Below, one piece after another: positions 40,801 to 47,256 of a stretch of 64,000 bases of DNA. The notes under the pieces are model-generated. The model had not been told where the DNA came from. It saw only the letters and a program-made list of their open reading frames with translations, and did not search any database. The stretch is from assembly GCF_018448885.1 (NCBI RefSeq), contig NZ_RCWB01000032.1, forward strand, positions 1-64,000. The letters run 5' to 3'. The DNA is from Photorhabdus caribbeanensis (GTDB taxonomy: Bacteria; Pseudomonadota; Gammaproteobacteria; Enterobacterales; Enterobacteriaceae). Numbering within the stretch: the stretch's first letter is position 1; each line of letters starts with the position of its first letter. The translations under genes and the position numbers were made by a program.

Positions 40801-42137
40801 GGCAATGATTGATATTGCAACTCCGCCAATGAAGGCGGTTCCCCGTCCCCATACTCCTGCAAAATGACGTGCGCATTGGTTCCACCCACGCCAAATGCGC
40901 TCACCCCTGCCAACCGCACGTTACCATTATCGATGTCCCACGGTTTGGTTTCAGTGTTTATATAAAAAGGCGAGTTATCCAACTCCAGTTTTGGATTAGC
41001 TTTTTTAAAGTGCAACGTAGGCACTAATGTTCTGAAATAGGTGCAAAGCGCTACCTTGATAAAAGCTAAGACTCCAGCGGCTGCGTCACAGTGACCAACA
41101 TTAGACTTTACCGAGCCTAGCGCACATGAGCCATTACCCTGAAAAACGCTTTTTAACGCGGATAATTCAATAGGATCGCCAAGCAAAGTACCGGTTCCAT
41201 GCGCTTCTATATAACCAATTTGTTCCGCGTCTACTTCCGAATACTCAAGAGCGTCCTGAATCACACTCTTTTGCCCCAATTCGCTAGGCGCGGTAAAACT
41301 GATTTTGTCACTGCCATCATTATTTACTGCACTGCCTTTAACGATGGCAAAAATTCTATCGCCACTCTGGATAGCATCCTCAAGACGTTTTAAAGCAACA
41401 ACGCCAACCCCGTTACTGAATACGGTACCGCATGCATCCTCATCGAATACGCGCGTTTTACCGTCTGGGCTGTTAATCATCCCTTCCTGATATAGATAGC
41501 CGCTTTTATGAGGATGAGTAATACTCACCCCGCCAGCTAATGCAACGTCACACTCACCGGCTTGTAACGCCTGACATGCCATATGTATCGCGACCAAGGA
41601 TGTCGAACACGCAGTTTGAATGGTGACAGATGGCCCTCTTAGGTTCAGTAAATAGGAGATCCGGGTACAAAATGAAGGATCATTCAAAGTCGCAACATGA
41701 AACTGCTCAGCCGCTGAACTAAATTGTGCATCTAATGCTTTAAACCAGGACCATTGGCTACTTGCTCCGGCAAAAACACCAATCTTTCCTTGGTATGTTT
41801 TAGAGTCGATATTGGCATGATTTAAAGCTTGCCAGCAGTTCTCTATCATTAAACGGATCTGTGGGTCCATCCTGACGGCATCAGAATGGTTAATGCCAAA
41901 GTAATCTGCGGCAAATTTGAATGGATGATTAATTATTCCCTTTGCCGAAATATAGTTTTCTTTTGAATATTGTTCTTTTGCAATTCCATTGGCTTGAAGT
42001 TCGTCTTCCGTAAATGAGCTGATACCATCTATACCGCCTCGCAACATTTCCCAGAATTCACTTACGTTGTCAGCACCAGGAAATTGCCCGGCCATGCCGA
42101 CTACAGCAACCTCAAGTCCAGTAAAACTATTTTCCAT
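31878..42137 (-). CDS. Three-module PKS: KS-ACP, KS-AT-KR-ACP, KS-AT-ACP plus BtrH-like C-terminal domain
   Basis: 3419 residues. Module 1: KS (TACSTS near 176) and ACP (GASSLD near 510) with no AT. Module 2: KS (SACSSS near 755), AT (GHSVGE near 1198, HAFH near 1296, malonyl type), KR (GGLGDLG near 1705; catalytic Tyr present, usual Asn replaced by Ser) and ACP (GANSLD near 2005). Module 3: KS (TACSSS near 2254), AT (GHSLGE near 2700, RAFH near 2797), no reductive domain, ACP (GGTSLS near 3019). Residues about 3075-3419 look like BtrH_N plus DUF4872: candidate Cys in VSCMYSAV near 3086, SLLFGF, then His (HAFVLVG near 3219) and Asp (YDGSF near 3234), with a helical C-terminus. BtrH transfers an ACP-bound acyl group to an amine, so this domain may offload or transfer the chain. 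ATG 42137 follows AAAGG. Confidence 0.93.
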   Translation of the reverse strand: MENSFTGLEVAVVGMAGQFPGADNVSEFWEMLRGGIDGISSFTEDELQANGIAKEQYSKENYISAKGIINHPFKFAADYFGINHSDAVRMDPQIRLMIENCWQALNHANIDSKTYQGKIGVFAGASSQWSWFKALDAQFSSAAEQFHVATLNDPSFCTRISYLLNLRGPSVTIQTACSTSLVAIHMACQALQAGECDVALAGGVSITHPHKSGYLYQEGMINSPDGKTRVFDEDACGTVFSNGVGVVALKRLEDAIQSGDRIFAIVKGSAVNNDGSDKISFTAPSELGQKSVIQDALEYSEVDAEQIGYIEAHGTGTLLGDPIELSALKSVFQGNGSCALGSVKSNVGHCDAAAGVLAFIKVALCTYFRTLVPTLHFKKANPKLELDNSPFYINTETKPWDIDNGNVRLAGVSAFGVGGTNAHVILQEYGDGEPPSLAELQYQSLPDRLEFRPVAHVQKEKVQPAKVADVRQARAHSLDGAGLQTALLEMLKTHFAKEAITLKDNFFDAGASSLDIAHLHDKVNTEYGLNLKISDYYRYSNCEKLAQHICSLGNSQTLQKSQRTPQSTSPISVSNDDTKHNYPQHAVAVVGMSGRFPGSENIQEYWQNLLEGHEGISFFSDEELLEAGVPAAVLQLDNYIKAKGVISSSFDFDPEAFAYTARESQYMDPQFRLLHEATWQVLDDAGYGNQKYRPITGLFASCGSNHEWLERLKKEVTDSTEQFGVALLNDREFLTTRVAYKLNLTGPAVTVQSACSSSALAITLACQSLYTHQCDLALAGGVSITTPVKSGYVYARGMVNSSDGHCRPFTKEASGTVFSDGLGMVALKRLEDALRDNDNIYGVIAGFGVNNDGHDKTGYTAPNANGQANCIRQSLNMAGVKPDDIEFLEAHGTATLVGDEIEIEGIKESLGASDKNCVLGSVKSNIGHTNTAAGVASFIKTILALKHQTLPMSCHVTEAIPDSLSNTRFTLIDKSRHWKSDNEIRTAGVSSFGIGGTNVHLTVKSIAQPVKRDNERPELVVLSSKSQQGLAKIASKLHDSIQHAEQEPNLTDLAYTLQLGRGEFDVRSSAVVDSIEALISTLSRLANGKPEGREVSDNAPGLVFMFPGQGAQYVEMAKGLYHELDTFKNIVDTCHQLLHEQFDIDLLSLLYSDGEDAEERSIELQNTRITQPVIFVVSYALAKCLESFGIRANAMIGHSVGEYVAATLAEVMTLEEALKLVASRGLIMQECEPGAMLSVASSREKVELFLTDSVTLATINSPNSCVIAGPLEEVKAVQERLSRENYRCRLLKTSHAFHTAMMLPGVDKFRAELNKVDFKAPKAAFLSNVTGQWVLPEEACSADYWIKHLCQAVEFQQGIETCLQKPELNVFLEVGPGRTLSTFVKQIADSHANISVFNLLRHPLEEESDRACLLKVLGELWSLGCSIDWTVLYQNVSPGRISLPGYQFIREPSLTEYHISSTTTGRTSETKVTKKELTQWLYTEQWQPIELPTESTEQANNIVCFVPSLAWCNVFTKRFNQEGQKLKFIVPSPEYYVDGQVIGVTPGDKNSFNKLMAELAHSCFSPDSIIFAWPLSGTKDIMTSWFAVILFLQSWGKSGHLSEFRLLLATTALPEHSLLNGLIKVIAQEVTKCHPRIIELDTDESIEAACDILAQELTASDMRFIVKRSQQARFEKRYQQLENNEPITDVIAKKQPFKKQGVYLITGGLGDLGLLFAEHLVTQYGAKVILSGRRDLPRKAQWGDIEVKAHPQSKLIDRIHQLSLMSEGDIDYYAADVCDRQEMETLIGHIEAQYGQLNGVICAAGVTRGDSFQGINHITMENCQPQFDTKVYSYQLLAELLEHKQIDFCILCSSIAAILGGLSFSAYSSVSSFADAFAKQQNQLGKPWISINWDGWVFERKDADDVIGSSLDQLLIEPDEGLYILERVLQSPVAGQLIVSTGDLNQRFEQWVGTHIRPFTYQSHSAYSKQIFSKQQIIDTIMDIWKNFLKIHSINSGDNFFELGANSLDLVQVNKRITEALYIDLSVVDMFSYPTSELLADFIIEQNVMMVEEQSVAAVENNKAAEFDTPWNSQRSQDLDADISNKIAIVGIAATFPEAENIYDFWQNLTYGKESISIFSKEELLEEGIDQALLDNPNYIRAKGVFPNAGEFDANFFGYTPYEARQMDPQVRAFHTCCWQALQDAGVKPKESRYKIGLYAAASGNLQWLAQAMATAEGSAGQYSAMTVADKDYMATIVSYKLNLTGPSMVLSTACSSSLVAVNEAIKSLRAGECDVALAGGVSITLPTKAGYLSEEGMIHAKDGKCRPFDIQASGTVFGDGVGVVVLKPLQQALKDNDNIYATIIGTAINNDGGRKVGYTAPSYQGQIDVIQTALKDANVSADTLSFVEAHGTGTHLGDPIEFKALKQAFATDKKNFCKLGSVKSNIGHLNSAAGIAGLIKAAMALKYKELPPTINFARINAEIDIVNSPFIISNQYSRLDDSQGPLRAGVSSFGIGGTNAHVVLEQAPSVNRQTQTREQPGVLPIVLSAPDEKSLDSYKKQLKRAIQSNVVESNVVDSHINEMALSLMQRDVMPYLFVAYSRDREGLLQRLSSSSSDYLYNGMTSERKVVYLFPGQGMQYAAMGLSLYHTNDVFKTWCDRGFEIASDYCAIDLKQLFLTGEDDERLYNTEFAQPLMFIIEYSLVQVLASYGVKPAAMLGHSLGEYVAAAVAEIFSFADAVRMVCARGRLMQSTETAAMLSVMCSAKVAQTMLFGRLEIALDNSSELCVLSGSDEEITAFEQLCESRSIKTKRLKVSRAFHSRYMEPILADYERVIGDVKLSQPKLPIISNVTGELSTKNLMEEPHYWVRQIREPVRFTQGLEELLASGDAIFVEVGPGNGLSSLIKHHQNFNTKHVCISLMSHGKEEETCLMESLGMLSLLNVNVDWPHELNKTVISPVNLPPMPIRGKEYPKDVKRLQAIFSGKVGSDITQVSTQSVGRDQVSGATKTTSVEEELKVIWKNVLGVSDVNGEDDFITLGGTSLSAVQVIAKAKSAQMPVDMNMLLSRKSLNEIIRLIDTPNSSHSSGWQYNTQFKPEFYGSDVSCMYSAVREKLKHDYGLNCPDSLMRASDGSLLFGFAVQPSDSQGNILSDYQNYGALLDWPQLQESFSFSYHKQFFDDLESYIAYCVEELEKGKLVIITGSDYHLPFSPSYGLSHSEYLLRPLFDNLEIDEEEVIPHAFVLVGRTSEGYQIYDGSFNYFGEISDHEFAQTVIGFKGLEFMKSHEVYHKSRPYLAISVVQTGEFLPTDHLLRKTLDKTLSGLQTHTAITNGNTQTHHYVGIGAVNKLMESPELLLAMTASELEQFVKRWLSQLELLHRFLAMAIPDHGQVWATDVVGMTETLRKLIAVDNQNLSVNDVTSTMTLFKQLLEGVIGKLM

Positions 42138-42320
42138 AATTAACCTTTGTTTTCGTTGTTACACAGGCGAGTAATAGCAGGATATCAATGCTCATACGGA
42201 GCTTCGTTATTTTTCAACGCTGGAGCCAATAGAGCAGATCCTAATAGTCATGATTGAGCATCTCAGAAATAATATTTATTTTTCGAATAAATAAACTGCC
42301 AAGATACTCAAGACATTATC

Positions 42321-42336
42321 GCCAAATAAATTTGGC
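42321..42336. promoter_or_regulatory. Palindrome upstream of the large PKS gene
   Basis: Perfect 7-bp inverted repeat gccaaat-aa-atttggc in the 234 bp gap between the acyl-CoA dehydrogenase and the large PKS. A second weak AT-rich hairpin lies near 42275. It may be an operator or a processing site; this gap is the longest inside the locus and could hold an internal promoter for the PKS genes. Confidence 0.3.
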
Positions 42337-42371
42337 ATGATGGTTTATTCTTGCAATTGATATGTCGAGAT

Positions 42372-43517
42372 CTAAAGAACAGACTGTTTACGATAAAATT
42401 GTCTTAATGCATGTTGTGCAATCAAAACTTGCTGGATTTGGCTGGTGCCTTCGATAATTTCCAGCACTTTAGCTTCTCGATATAACCGCTCCACAGGATA
42501 GTGATTACACAGGCCATTACCCCCTAAAACCTGTACAGCATTATTTGCAACCTGAATAGCAGCTAAGGAACTCTGATATTTAGCAATATTGGTTTCCATT
42601 ATTGCATCATGGCTACCTTGGTTTCTTAATTCACCAATCTTCTCGCACAGGGCTTTTGCCGCATAAAAAACCGTTGTTGAATCGGTAATCAAGCCTTGAA
42701 TTAATTGGTGTTGAGCAATTTTTTTACCGAACTGTTCTCTTTTACGGGAATAGGTAACCATTTCCTCCAGAGCCGCATGAGCAATTGCCACCCCTGCCCA
42801 AGCGATACTGTATCGGCCATAAAAGAGCGCAGTATTCGCCACAAAACTTAACCCGGCGCCTTCTCGTCCTATCAGGCTATCTTTAGGGATCTCTACGTTA
42901 TCAAAGCTCAACTCGGATAGATAAGCACCACGACTAGCCAACAGCCCCGTCATCGGTGTGCGACTCAATCCAGCCGCTTCTTTTTCCACGATAAAGGCGC
43001 TGATTTTGTCGCCATTCTTAGCAAAGACCAGAAACAAATCCGCGATTCCCGAGTAGGTGATCCACTTTTTACTACCGTTGATGCGATAACCTGAATCTGT
43101 CTGTTCGTAGGTTGTTTGAATCGAACCAGCATCTGTCCCGGCATTGGGCTCAGATAGTGCAAAACAGGCAATCTTCTCGCCTTTACACATCGCTGGCAGA
43201 TACTTTTCCTTTTGTTCTGCGTTGGCAAGTCTCACTAAAGTTTCACCGACCAAACTGGTGTGAACCGTAAGCAATGCCCTGGCAGAATTGCAGCCTTTAC
43301 CGATCTCTTCCGTTAAATAGCCGTATGACAGTGGATCAATGCCACTACCGCCATATTCTCGCGGTAGAATAGATCCCAGAAATCCTAAATCGGCCATTTG
43401 AGTAATAACTCCTCTTGGCACGCCGCCTTGTTGGTCGAACACACCGGCGTTAGGCCGAAGTATTTCATTTGAAAACTCTTTCGCTAATTTAACCAGCCGG
43501 TCCATTTTATTATTCAT
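42372..43517 (-). CDS. Acyl-CoA dehydrogenase-like enzyme of hydroxymalonyl-ACP formation (FkbI/XcnD type)
   Basis: 381-residue FAD-dependent acyl-CoA dehydrogenase with standard landmarks: YGGSGID, ALSEPNAGTDAGS, RINGSKKWIT, and VLGGNGLCNHYPVERLYREAK followed by the IIEGTSQIQ C-terminal motif. Together with the three genes upstream it forms the set known from methoxy- and hydroxymalonyl-ACP pathways, where it oxidises the ACP-bound three-carbon unit. The gap to the ACP gene is 9 bp, so translation is coupled. ATG 43517 (MNNKMDR) follows AAAGG; the second ATG, four codons in, is also possible. Confidence 0.93.
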   Translation of the reverse strand: MNNKMDRLVKLAKEFSNEILRPNAGVFDQQGGVPRGVITQMADLGFLGSILPREYGGSGIDPLSYGYLTEEIGKGCNSARALLTVHTSLVGETLVRLANAEQKEKYLPAMCKGEKIACFALSEPNAGTDAGSIQTTYEQTDSGYRINGSKKWITYSGIADLFLVFAKNGDKISAFIVEKEAAGLSRTPMTGLLASRGAYLSELSFDNVEIPKDSLIGREGAGLSFVANTALFYGRYSIAWAGVAIAHAALEEMVTYSRKREQFGKKIAQHQLIQGLITDSTTVFYAAKALCEKIGELRNQGSHDAIMETNIAKYQSSLAAIQVANNAVQVLGGNGLCNHYPVERLYREAKVLEIIEGTSQIQQVLIAQHALRQFYRKQSVL

Positions 43518-43526
43518 AAATAAAAT

Positions 43527-43784
43527 CTAACCTTTTATTTTTTGGACAAGTTGTTGCATTTTTTCAATCGAAATAAAATTCTCTCTTTCAATATATTCAT
43601 CTGGAATTGAGATCGAAAATTTATCTTCGATAAAGCATAGAAGTCTCATAGAAAATAAAGAGTTAACCAAGCCGCTTTCAAAAATATTAGTGTCGTCCTT
43701 TAACTCTATTTCATCATCTAAATTGGTAATATTATTTTCAATAAAATTACGAATTTCTGTTGATATAATATATGAATCGTTCAC
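43527..43784 (-). CDS. Stand-alone acyl carrier protein for the extender unit (FkbJ/XcnC type)
   Basis: 85 residues; three-helix ACP fold with the phosphopantetheine Ser in SGLVNSLFSMRL, near residue 42. It carries the glyceryl, then oxidised, unit made by the neighbouring FkbH-like and dehydrogenase proteins and presents it to a PKS AT. Spacing to the genes on both sides is 9-11 bp, in a tight four-gene operon. Confidence 0.92.
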   Translation of the reverse strand: MNDSYIISTEIRNFIENNITNLDDEIELKDDTNIFESGLVNSLFSMRLLCFIEDKFSISIPDEYIERENFISIEKMQQLVQKIKG

Positions 43785-43795
43785 ACACTCATCCT

Positions 43796-44851
43796 TTAAT
43801 TAATTTCAATTTTGACATAACTCGGAAAATCAGGCACTTGATTTAGATCATGGGAGAAAATGATGGTATCATCTGAAAGTTCCTGACATTTTTTAAAACC
43901 AGCAAATTGATAGGTGACATACATTTGCCTATTACGCGGTGTCCGCTTAAACTCAGCATGCAAATTATGCGATTTTTCTTTAGCTTGCTGCATAATATAA
44001 GTCAGAGCGATACTGCCGACACCTCTGGACAGGGTTCTACATGACATCAGCAAAAGCTTTATATAATCCGTGTCGCCTTTATATTGAACCAAAGCAAGAC
44101 CTATTTTTCCGTAAGAGCCATATTTATCGATCAACTCAAAGACAAACAGGTCATGATCATCAGAGGCCATAAGCTCTGATAATTCATCGCGACTATAAGT
44201 AATGCCGGTAGAATTGAGTTGATTAGTGCGTTGGGTTAACTCTTCCGCTCGCAGCAAATCTTCCTCTTCGGCTTTGGAAATATAGAATTTCATCTCTAAT
44301 TGACTGAGGAAATCGTCAGGAGTGCCGATAAATTGCTCCTCCTCATTCTTCCTGAGAATATCATCTTGATAACGACGCCTTCTCAGTTTTGCATCATCGG
44401 ATATTTCCATATTTGCAATTCGCGGTAAATCTAAAAGTATCTTATATTCTAAAGCGTCAATACCAACAACCTCGGGGTGTCTTGAATTAACCTCATCCCT
44501 TTCCATTATTTGGTCATCAACAAAAATAAAAGTATCTGTTGAAATATTCAGACTCTTTTGAATTTTTTCTATCGATAAAGACTTCGGCCCCCAATTGATT
44601 TGCGGATAAATAAAATATTCATCCAGTTCAAATTCTCGAAGTTTAGCCATCGCATCACTGGCATCATTTCTACTAGCGATAGACTGCAAAATGCCCATGC
44701 TATCCAGTTTTTTAATAATCTGGGGAATATTTTCTTTGAGTTTCACCTCATCCTGCTCAGATAAAACGCCTTCCCAAATCGTATTATCCAAGTCCCAAAT
44801 CACACATTTAACTGGTTTATTTGTTACTTCAACTTGTGTGTCAATATTCAT
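43796..44851 (-). CDS. FkbH-like HAD-family glyceryl-ACP synthase
   Basis: 351 residues from ATG 44851, which has AGGGAAG about 8 bp upstream; longer in-frame extensions overlap the preceding gene and are rejected. The HAD nucleophile motif is intact (VIWDLDNTIWEG, DxDxT), with SRNDASDAM and FVDDQIMERDEV further on, and a GNAT-like C-terminal half (LLMSCRTLSRGVGS) typical of FkbH proteins. These enzymes take 1,3-bisphosphoglycerate and load D-glycerate onto the partner ACP, the first step to methoxy- or hydroxymalonyl-ACP. The gap to the dehydrogenase upstream is 16 bp. Confidence 0.94.
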   Translation of the reverse strand: MNIDTQVEVTNKPVKCVIWDLDNTIWEGVLSEQDEVKLKENIPQIIKKLDSMGILQSIASRNDASDAMAKLREFELDEYFIYPQINWGPKSLSIEKIQKSLNISTDTFIFVDDQIMERDEVNSRHPEVVGIDALEYKILLDLPRIANMEISDDAKLRRRRYQDDILRKNEEEQFIGTPDDFLSQLEMKFYISKAEEEDLLRAEELTQRTNQLNSTGITYSRDELSELMASDDHDLFVFELIDKYGSYGKIGLALVQYKGDTDYIKLLLMSCRTLSRGVGSIALTYIMQQAKEKSHNLHAEFKRTPRNRQMYVTYQFAGFKKCQELSDDTIIFSHDLNQVPDFPSYVKIEIN

Positions 44852-44867
44852 TTTCACACTTCCCTGA

Positions 44868-45713
44868 TTATTTATATTTAAAGAAACCCATACCGCTTTT
44901 TTTGCCCAAATGCCCGGCATCGACCATTTTCTTAAGCAGTGGACAGCATCGATATTTTGGATCCTGATAGCTGTCATAAAGGACACGTAATGAATTCACC
45001 ACAGTATCCAGCCCAATCAGATCAGCGGTTTCCAAAGGCCCCATCGCATGGCCATATCCATCTTTAAAAATCTTGTCTATATCCTTTGGCGTTGCAACGC
45101 CATCCTGCACCAGAAAAGCAGCTTCATTCATAAACAGGTGAGATAATCGGTTTGAAACGAACCCGGGGTAGTCTTCCACTACCACCGCGCTCTTATTAAT
45201 ACTTTGCAACAAAGCTTGGGAAGCTTCTAGCGTTTTGTCGCTGGTATGGAAACCTTTAATAACTTCTACACATTTCTTAAGCGCGACGGGATTCATGAAA
45301 TGCAGGCCGATAACTTGCTCCGGATAAGGTAAGCATGAGCCAATCTGAGTAATTGAAATACAGCTAGTATTTGCAGCGACGTATGTCTTCTCATTAATGA
45401 CAGACGACAGCCGTTCATACACATTTTGTTTAGCTGCCAGATCTTCTTTCACATTTTCAATAACCCAGTCACTTCCTTCAATTTCCTGATAGTCACTGAC
45501 CACTGTTACTCGTTCAAGCAGCTCATTTATATTCACCGATTTCAGTGAAGGCTCAAGCATTCGATAGAGCCTAAACTCATTTTTTATCCGGGAAGGAATG
45601 TTCTCAAGTACTGTCGGATCAATGTCTAGAATAACAACATCATGACCAAAAGCGGCGCACACCATCGCGGTGTCTAACCCCATAACACCTGCGCCAACAA
45701 CCGATATTTTCAA
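44868..45713 (-). CDS. 3-hydroxyacyl-CoA dehydrogenase-like enzyme of hydroxymalonyl-ACP formation (FkbK/XcnB type)
   Basis: 281 residues with an N-terminal NAD-binding fold (VVGAGVMGLDTAM, DVVILDID), the catalytic region IGLHFMNPV, and the VEDYPGFVSNR linker to a helical C-terminal domain. It should oxidise the ACP-bound glyceryl group at C3. It is the first gene of the minus-strand biosynthetic operon. It starts with TTG at 45713, supported by a strong AAAAGGAG (45721-45728) seven bases upstream; no in-frame ATG lies closer. Confidence 0.93.
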   Translation of the reverse strand: MKISVVGAGVMGLDTAMVCAAFGHDVVILDIDPTVLENIPSRIKNEFRLYRMLEPSLKSVNINELLERVTVVSDYQEIEGSDWVIENVKEDLAAKQNVYERLSSVINEKTYVAANTSCISITQIGSCLPYPEQVIGLHFMNPVALKKCVEVIKGFHTSDKTLEASQALLQSINKSAVVVEDYPGFVSNRLSHLFMNEAAFLVQDGVATPKDIDKIFKDGYGHAMGPLETADLIGLDTVVNSLRVLYDSYQDPKYRCCPLLKKMVDAGHLGKKSGMGFFKYK

Positions 45714-45720
45714 AGCAAAT

Positions 45721-45728
45721 CTCCTTTT
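45721..45728 (-). promoter_or_regulatory. Ribosome binding site fixing a TTG start
   Basis: AAAAGGAG on the minus strand, 7 bases before TTG 45713. It decides the start of the 3-hydroxyacyl-CoA dehydrogenase-like gene. Confidence 0.75.
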
Positions 45729-46197
45729 TAAAATTGTAACAACAGACTAGAAACTGACATATCTTGAAGTACGTACAACTTTGATGATTGAAACTGAGCG
45801 AATAGTTGAAATTAATCTAATAGTTGAAGGGATTTTCAATTTGCCTTTCAGCTCTTGAATATCTTTGCAATTCAGTTTTTAAACTGATGAACGTATCGTT
45901 GTCTTCCCTCGCTCCAGCAGCAAGAGTGTTCCATACATTTTATTTTCTTATAGCTGATGACAGGTTTAGTACGCTACCGCCCCTCGCCATGACCGATGCG
46001 CATAAGGTGTGGTTGTTATTTTTATGGGACGCTTTGCCGAACACCCGCCCTCGCAGACACTCGGCAAAACACAGCGGACAGTTACCCTTCCACTGACGAA
46101 TTGTGCGATGACGCCACTCGCTTCAAAAATCGAAACGAATGCTGTTACCGACACGAGTCAATCTAGGTAATTTTTTCGTAGTGCAACTCAACCTGTT
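45729..46197. other. Intergenic region upstream of the PKS/NRPS operon
   Basis: About 470 bp. The AT-rich 45729-45850 part should hold the operon promoter; it has the repeated phrase aatagttga (near 45799 and 45822). The rest (45850-46197) is more GC-rich, with short overlapping frames on both strands. I recognise no protein there; it may be old coding sequence downstream of the tssB remnant. Confidence 0.4.
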
Positions 46198-46644
46198 TCA
46201 GGTGATTGTGCTTATCTTTGGTCGGGTCTTTAATGTTGTACGTAACAGATTGGCCTTCACCACCTTATGCAGCTCATCGCTCGGCGTCGGCACTTTCAGA
46301 ACGGTCTCTAGTTCTTTACAGAACACGGCGTTGTCTAGCAGATTGGATTTCAGATCACGAAAAGTCAGCGTGATTTTTTCTTTGTTGCCATCAGTAAACA
46401 AGGTTTTTTTAACAATGAGGTGTACAGCAGAGGAATATTCAGAGAGTGTGCTGTTACAGTCATTTTTATTGACACTCGCTTTTTCATGTTCAGGCGGGAG
46501 ATGAGTTGCCTGCCTATGATTAAAATCGCTCAGGAATAGCAATTTTAGCGGCCACTCAACTTTTTTCTGCGCACTACCAGTATGGAAGCTCCGTTTAATA
46601 TTAACGTGTACTTTCGGCACTTCGTTCATAAAGCTTTCAAACAT
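46198..46644 (-). pseudogene. Orphan TssB/VipA-like (type VI sheath) gene with an internal deletion
   Basis: 148 codons with a good ribosome binding site (AGGATAAATACT-ATG). The N-terminus (EVPKVHVNIKRSFHTGSAQKK, WPLKLLFLSDF) and middle (VNKNDCNSTLSEYSS, DGNKEKITLTF) follow TssB. The next TssB segment, about 30 residues that normally bridge LTFNSMKDF to the conserved ARNLL stretch, is missing, and the sequence jumps to RDLKSNLLDNAVFCKELE. The C-terminal end diverges. No tssC or other T6SS gene is adjacent. This is therefore a relic rather than a working sheath subunit, though the frame is still open. Confidence 0.6.
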
Positions 46645-47256
46645 AGTATTTATCCTAAATAGTAGCTCATGAGAAGGAAGTCAGCCATGCGACATTGACG
46701 GGATGTATTTTGCTTCTGCTTCACAGAAAGACAGAGCAATAATGCCTATACATAAATTTCCATTAACAATAACACACAACAAACATTCGCACTAAAGTAA
46801 ATTTTTTATATATAAAAACGAATTATCGATTTATCAAGCTCTGTTATCTCAAATTAGCTAATCCTTATAAACTCAACAAAACACTTTAAATAAACTAATA
46901 ATAATCATACTCAATAAATATTTATCATTCAAATAATTAATCATTCTAATAATATTACTAAAAAGTAAACTTTCGTGTACGGGATGACATGAAAGCCGTG
47001 ACGCTAACGTTACGAAAACTTCTATGGGTTATATGCACAGGCTTAACTGGCGCCTCGGAGAGGCATGAGATAACGCCCAAGGCGTCATATCAATGGTAGG
47101 CGATGGCGATAAAATCACTTATGATTCAGAGGGTAAGGATATGTATGAATGTAAAAAACAAACAAAGATAGCAGCGCTTATCCGCCGCTTATCCACAAAG
47201 CTCTAAACAGGCGGCCTGAAAATTCACCGCCCGTGAAATAATAACTGTACAAAATT
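46645..47256. other. AT-rich spacer, no recognised gene
   Basis: About 610 bp. 46790-46970 is very AT-rich. A short plus-strand stretch near 47090-47205 translates to a GDGDKITYDSEGKDMYE-like peptide with no identity I can give. The tssB-like gene's promoter presumably lies next to 46645. Confidence 0.35.
47210..47231 (-). terminator. Possible terminator hairpin after the carrier-like gene
   Basis: Short stem GGCGG/CCGCC with a 12-base loop, 26 bp after the stop of the 47257-47547 gene. The T run after the stem is weak (TGTTTAG), so confidence is low. Confidence 0.3.

Noticed and set aside
41305-41490. Plus-strand open frames inside the large PKS gene
   Set aside because: They lie opposite a minus-strand frame with complete KS/AT/ACP motifs and have no homology-like features.
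44852-44986. Longer start for the FkbH-like gene
   Set aside because: The extension is a frame-shifted copy of the preceding dehydrogenase's end; ATG 44851 has AGGGAAG and fits the family start.
6601-45713. Xenocoumacin, colibactin or zwittermicin cluster itself
   Set aside because: The prodrug trio and extender genes match, but the remaining modules, the AT-less unit and the BtrH-like end do not match the layouts I know. Only a database comparison can settle this.
42372-45713. Methoxymalonyl-ACP pathway
   Set aside because: No O-methyltransferase gene is present in or beside the operon.
46139-46504. Plus-strand open frame opposite the tssB-like gene
   Set aside because: The minus strand has a ribosome binding site and a TssB-like sequence; the plus frame has neither.
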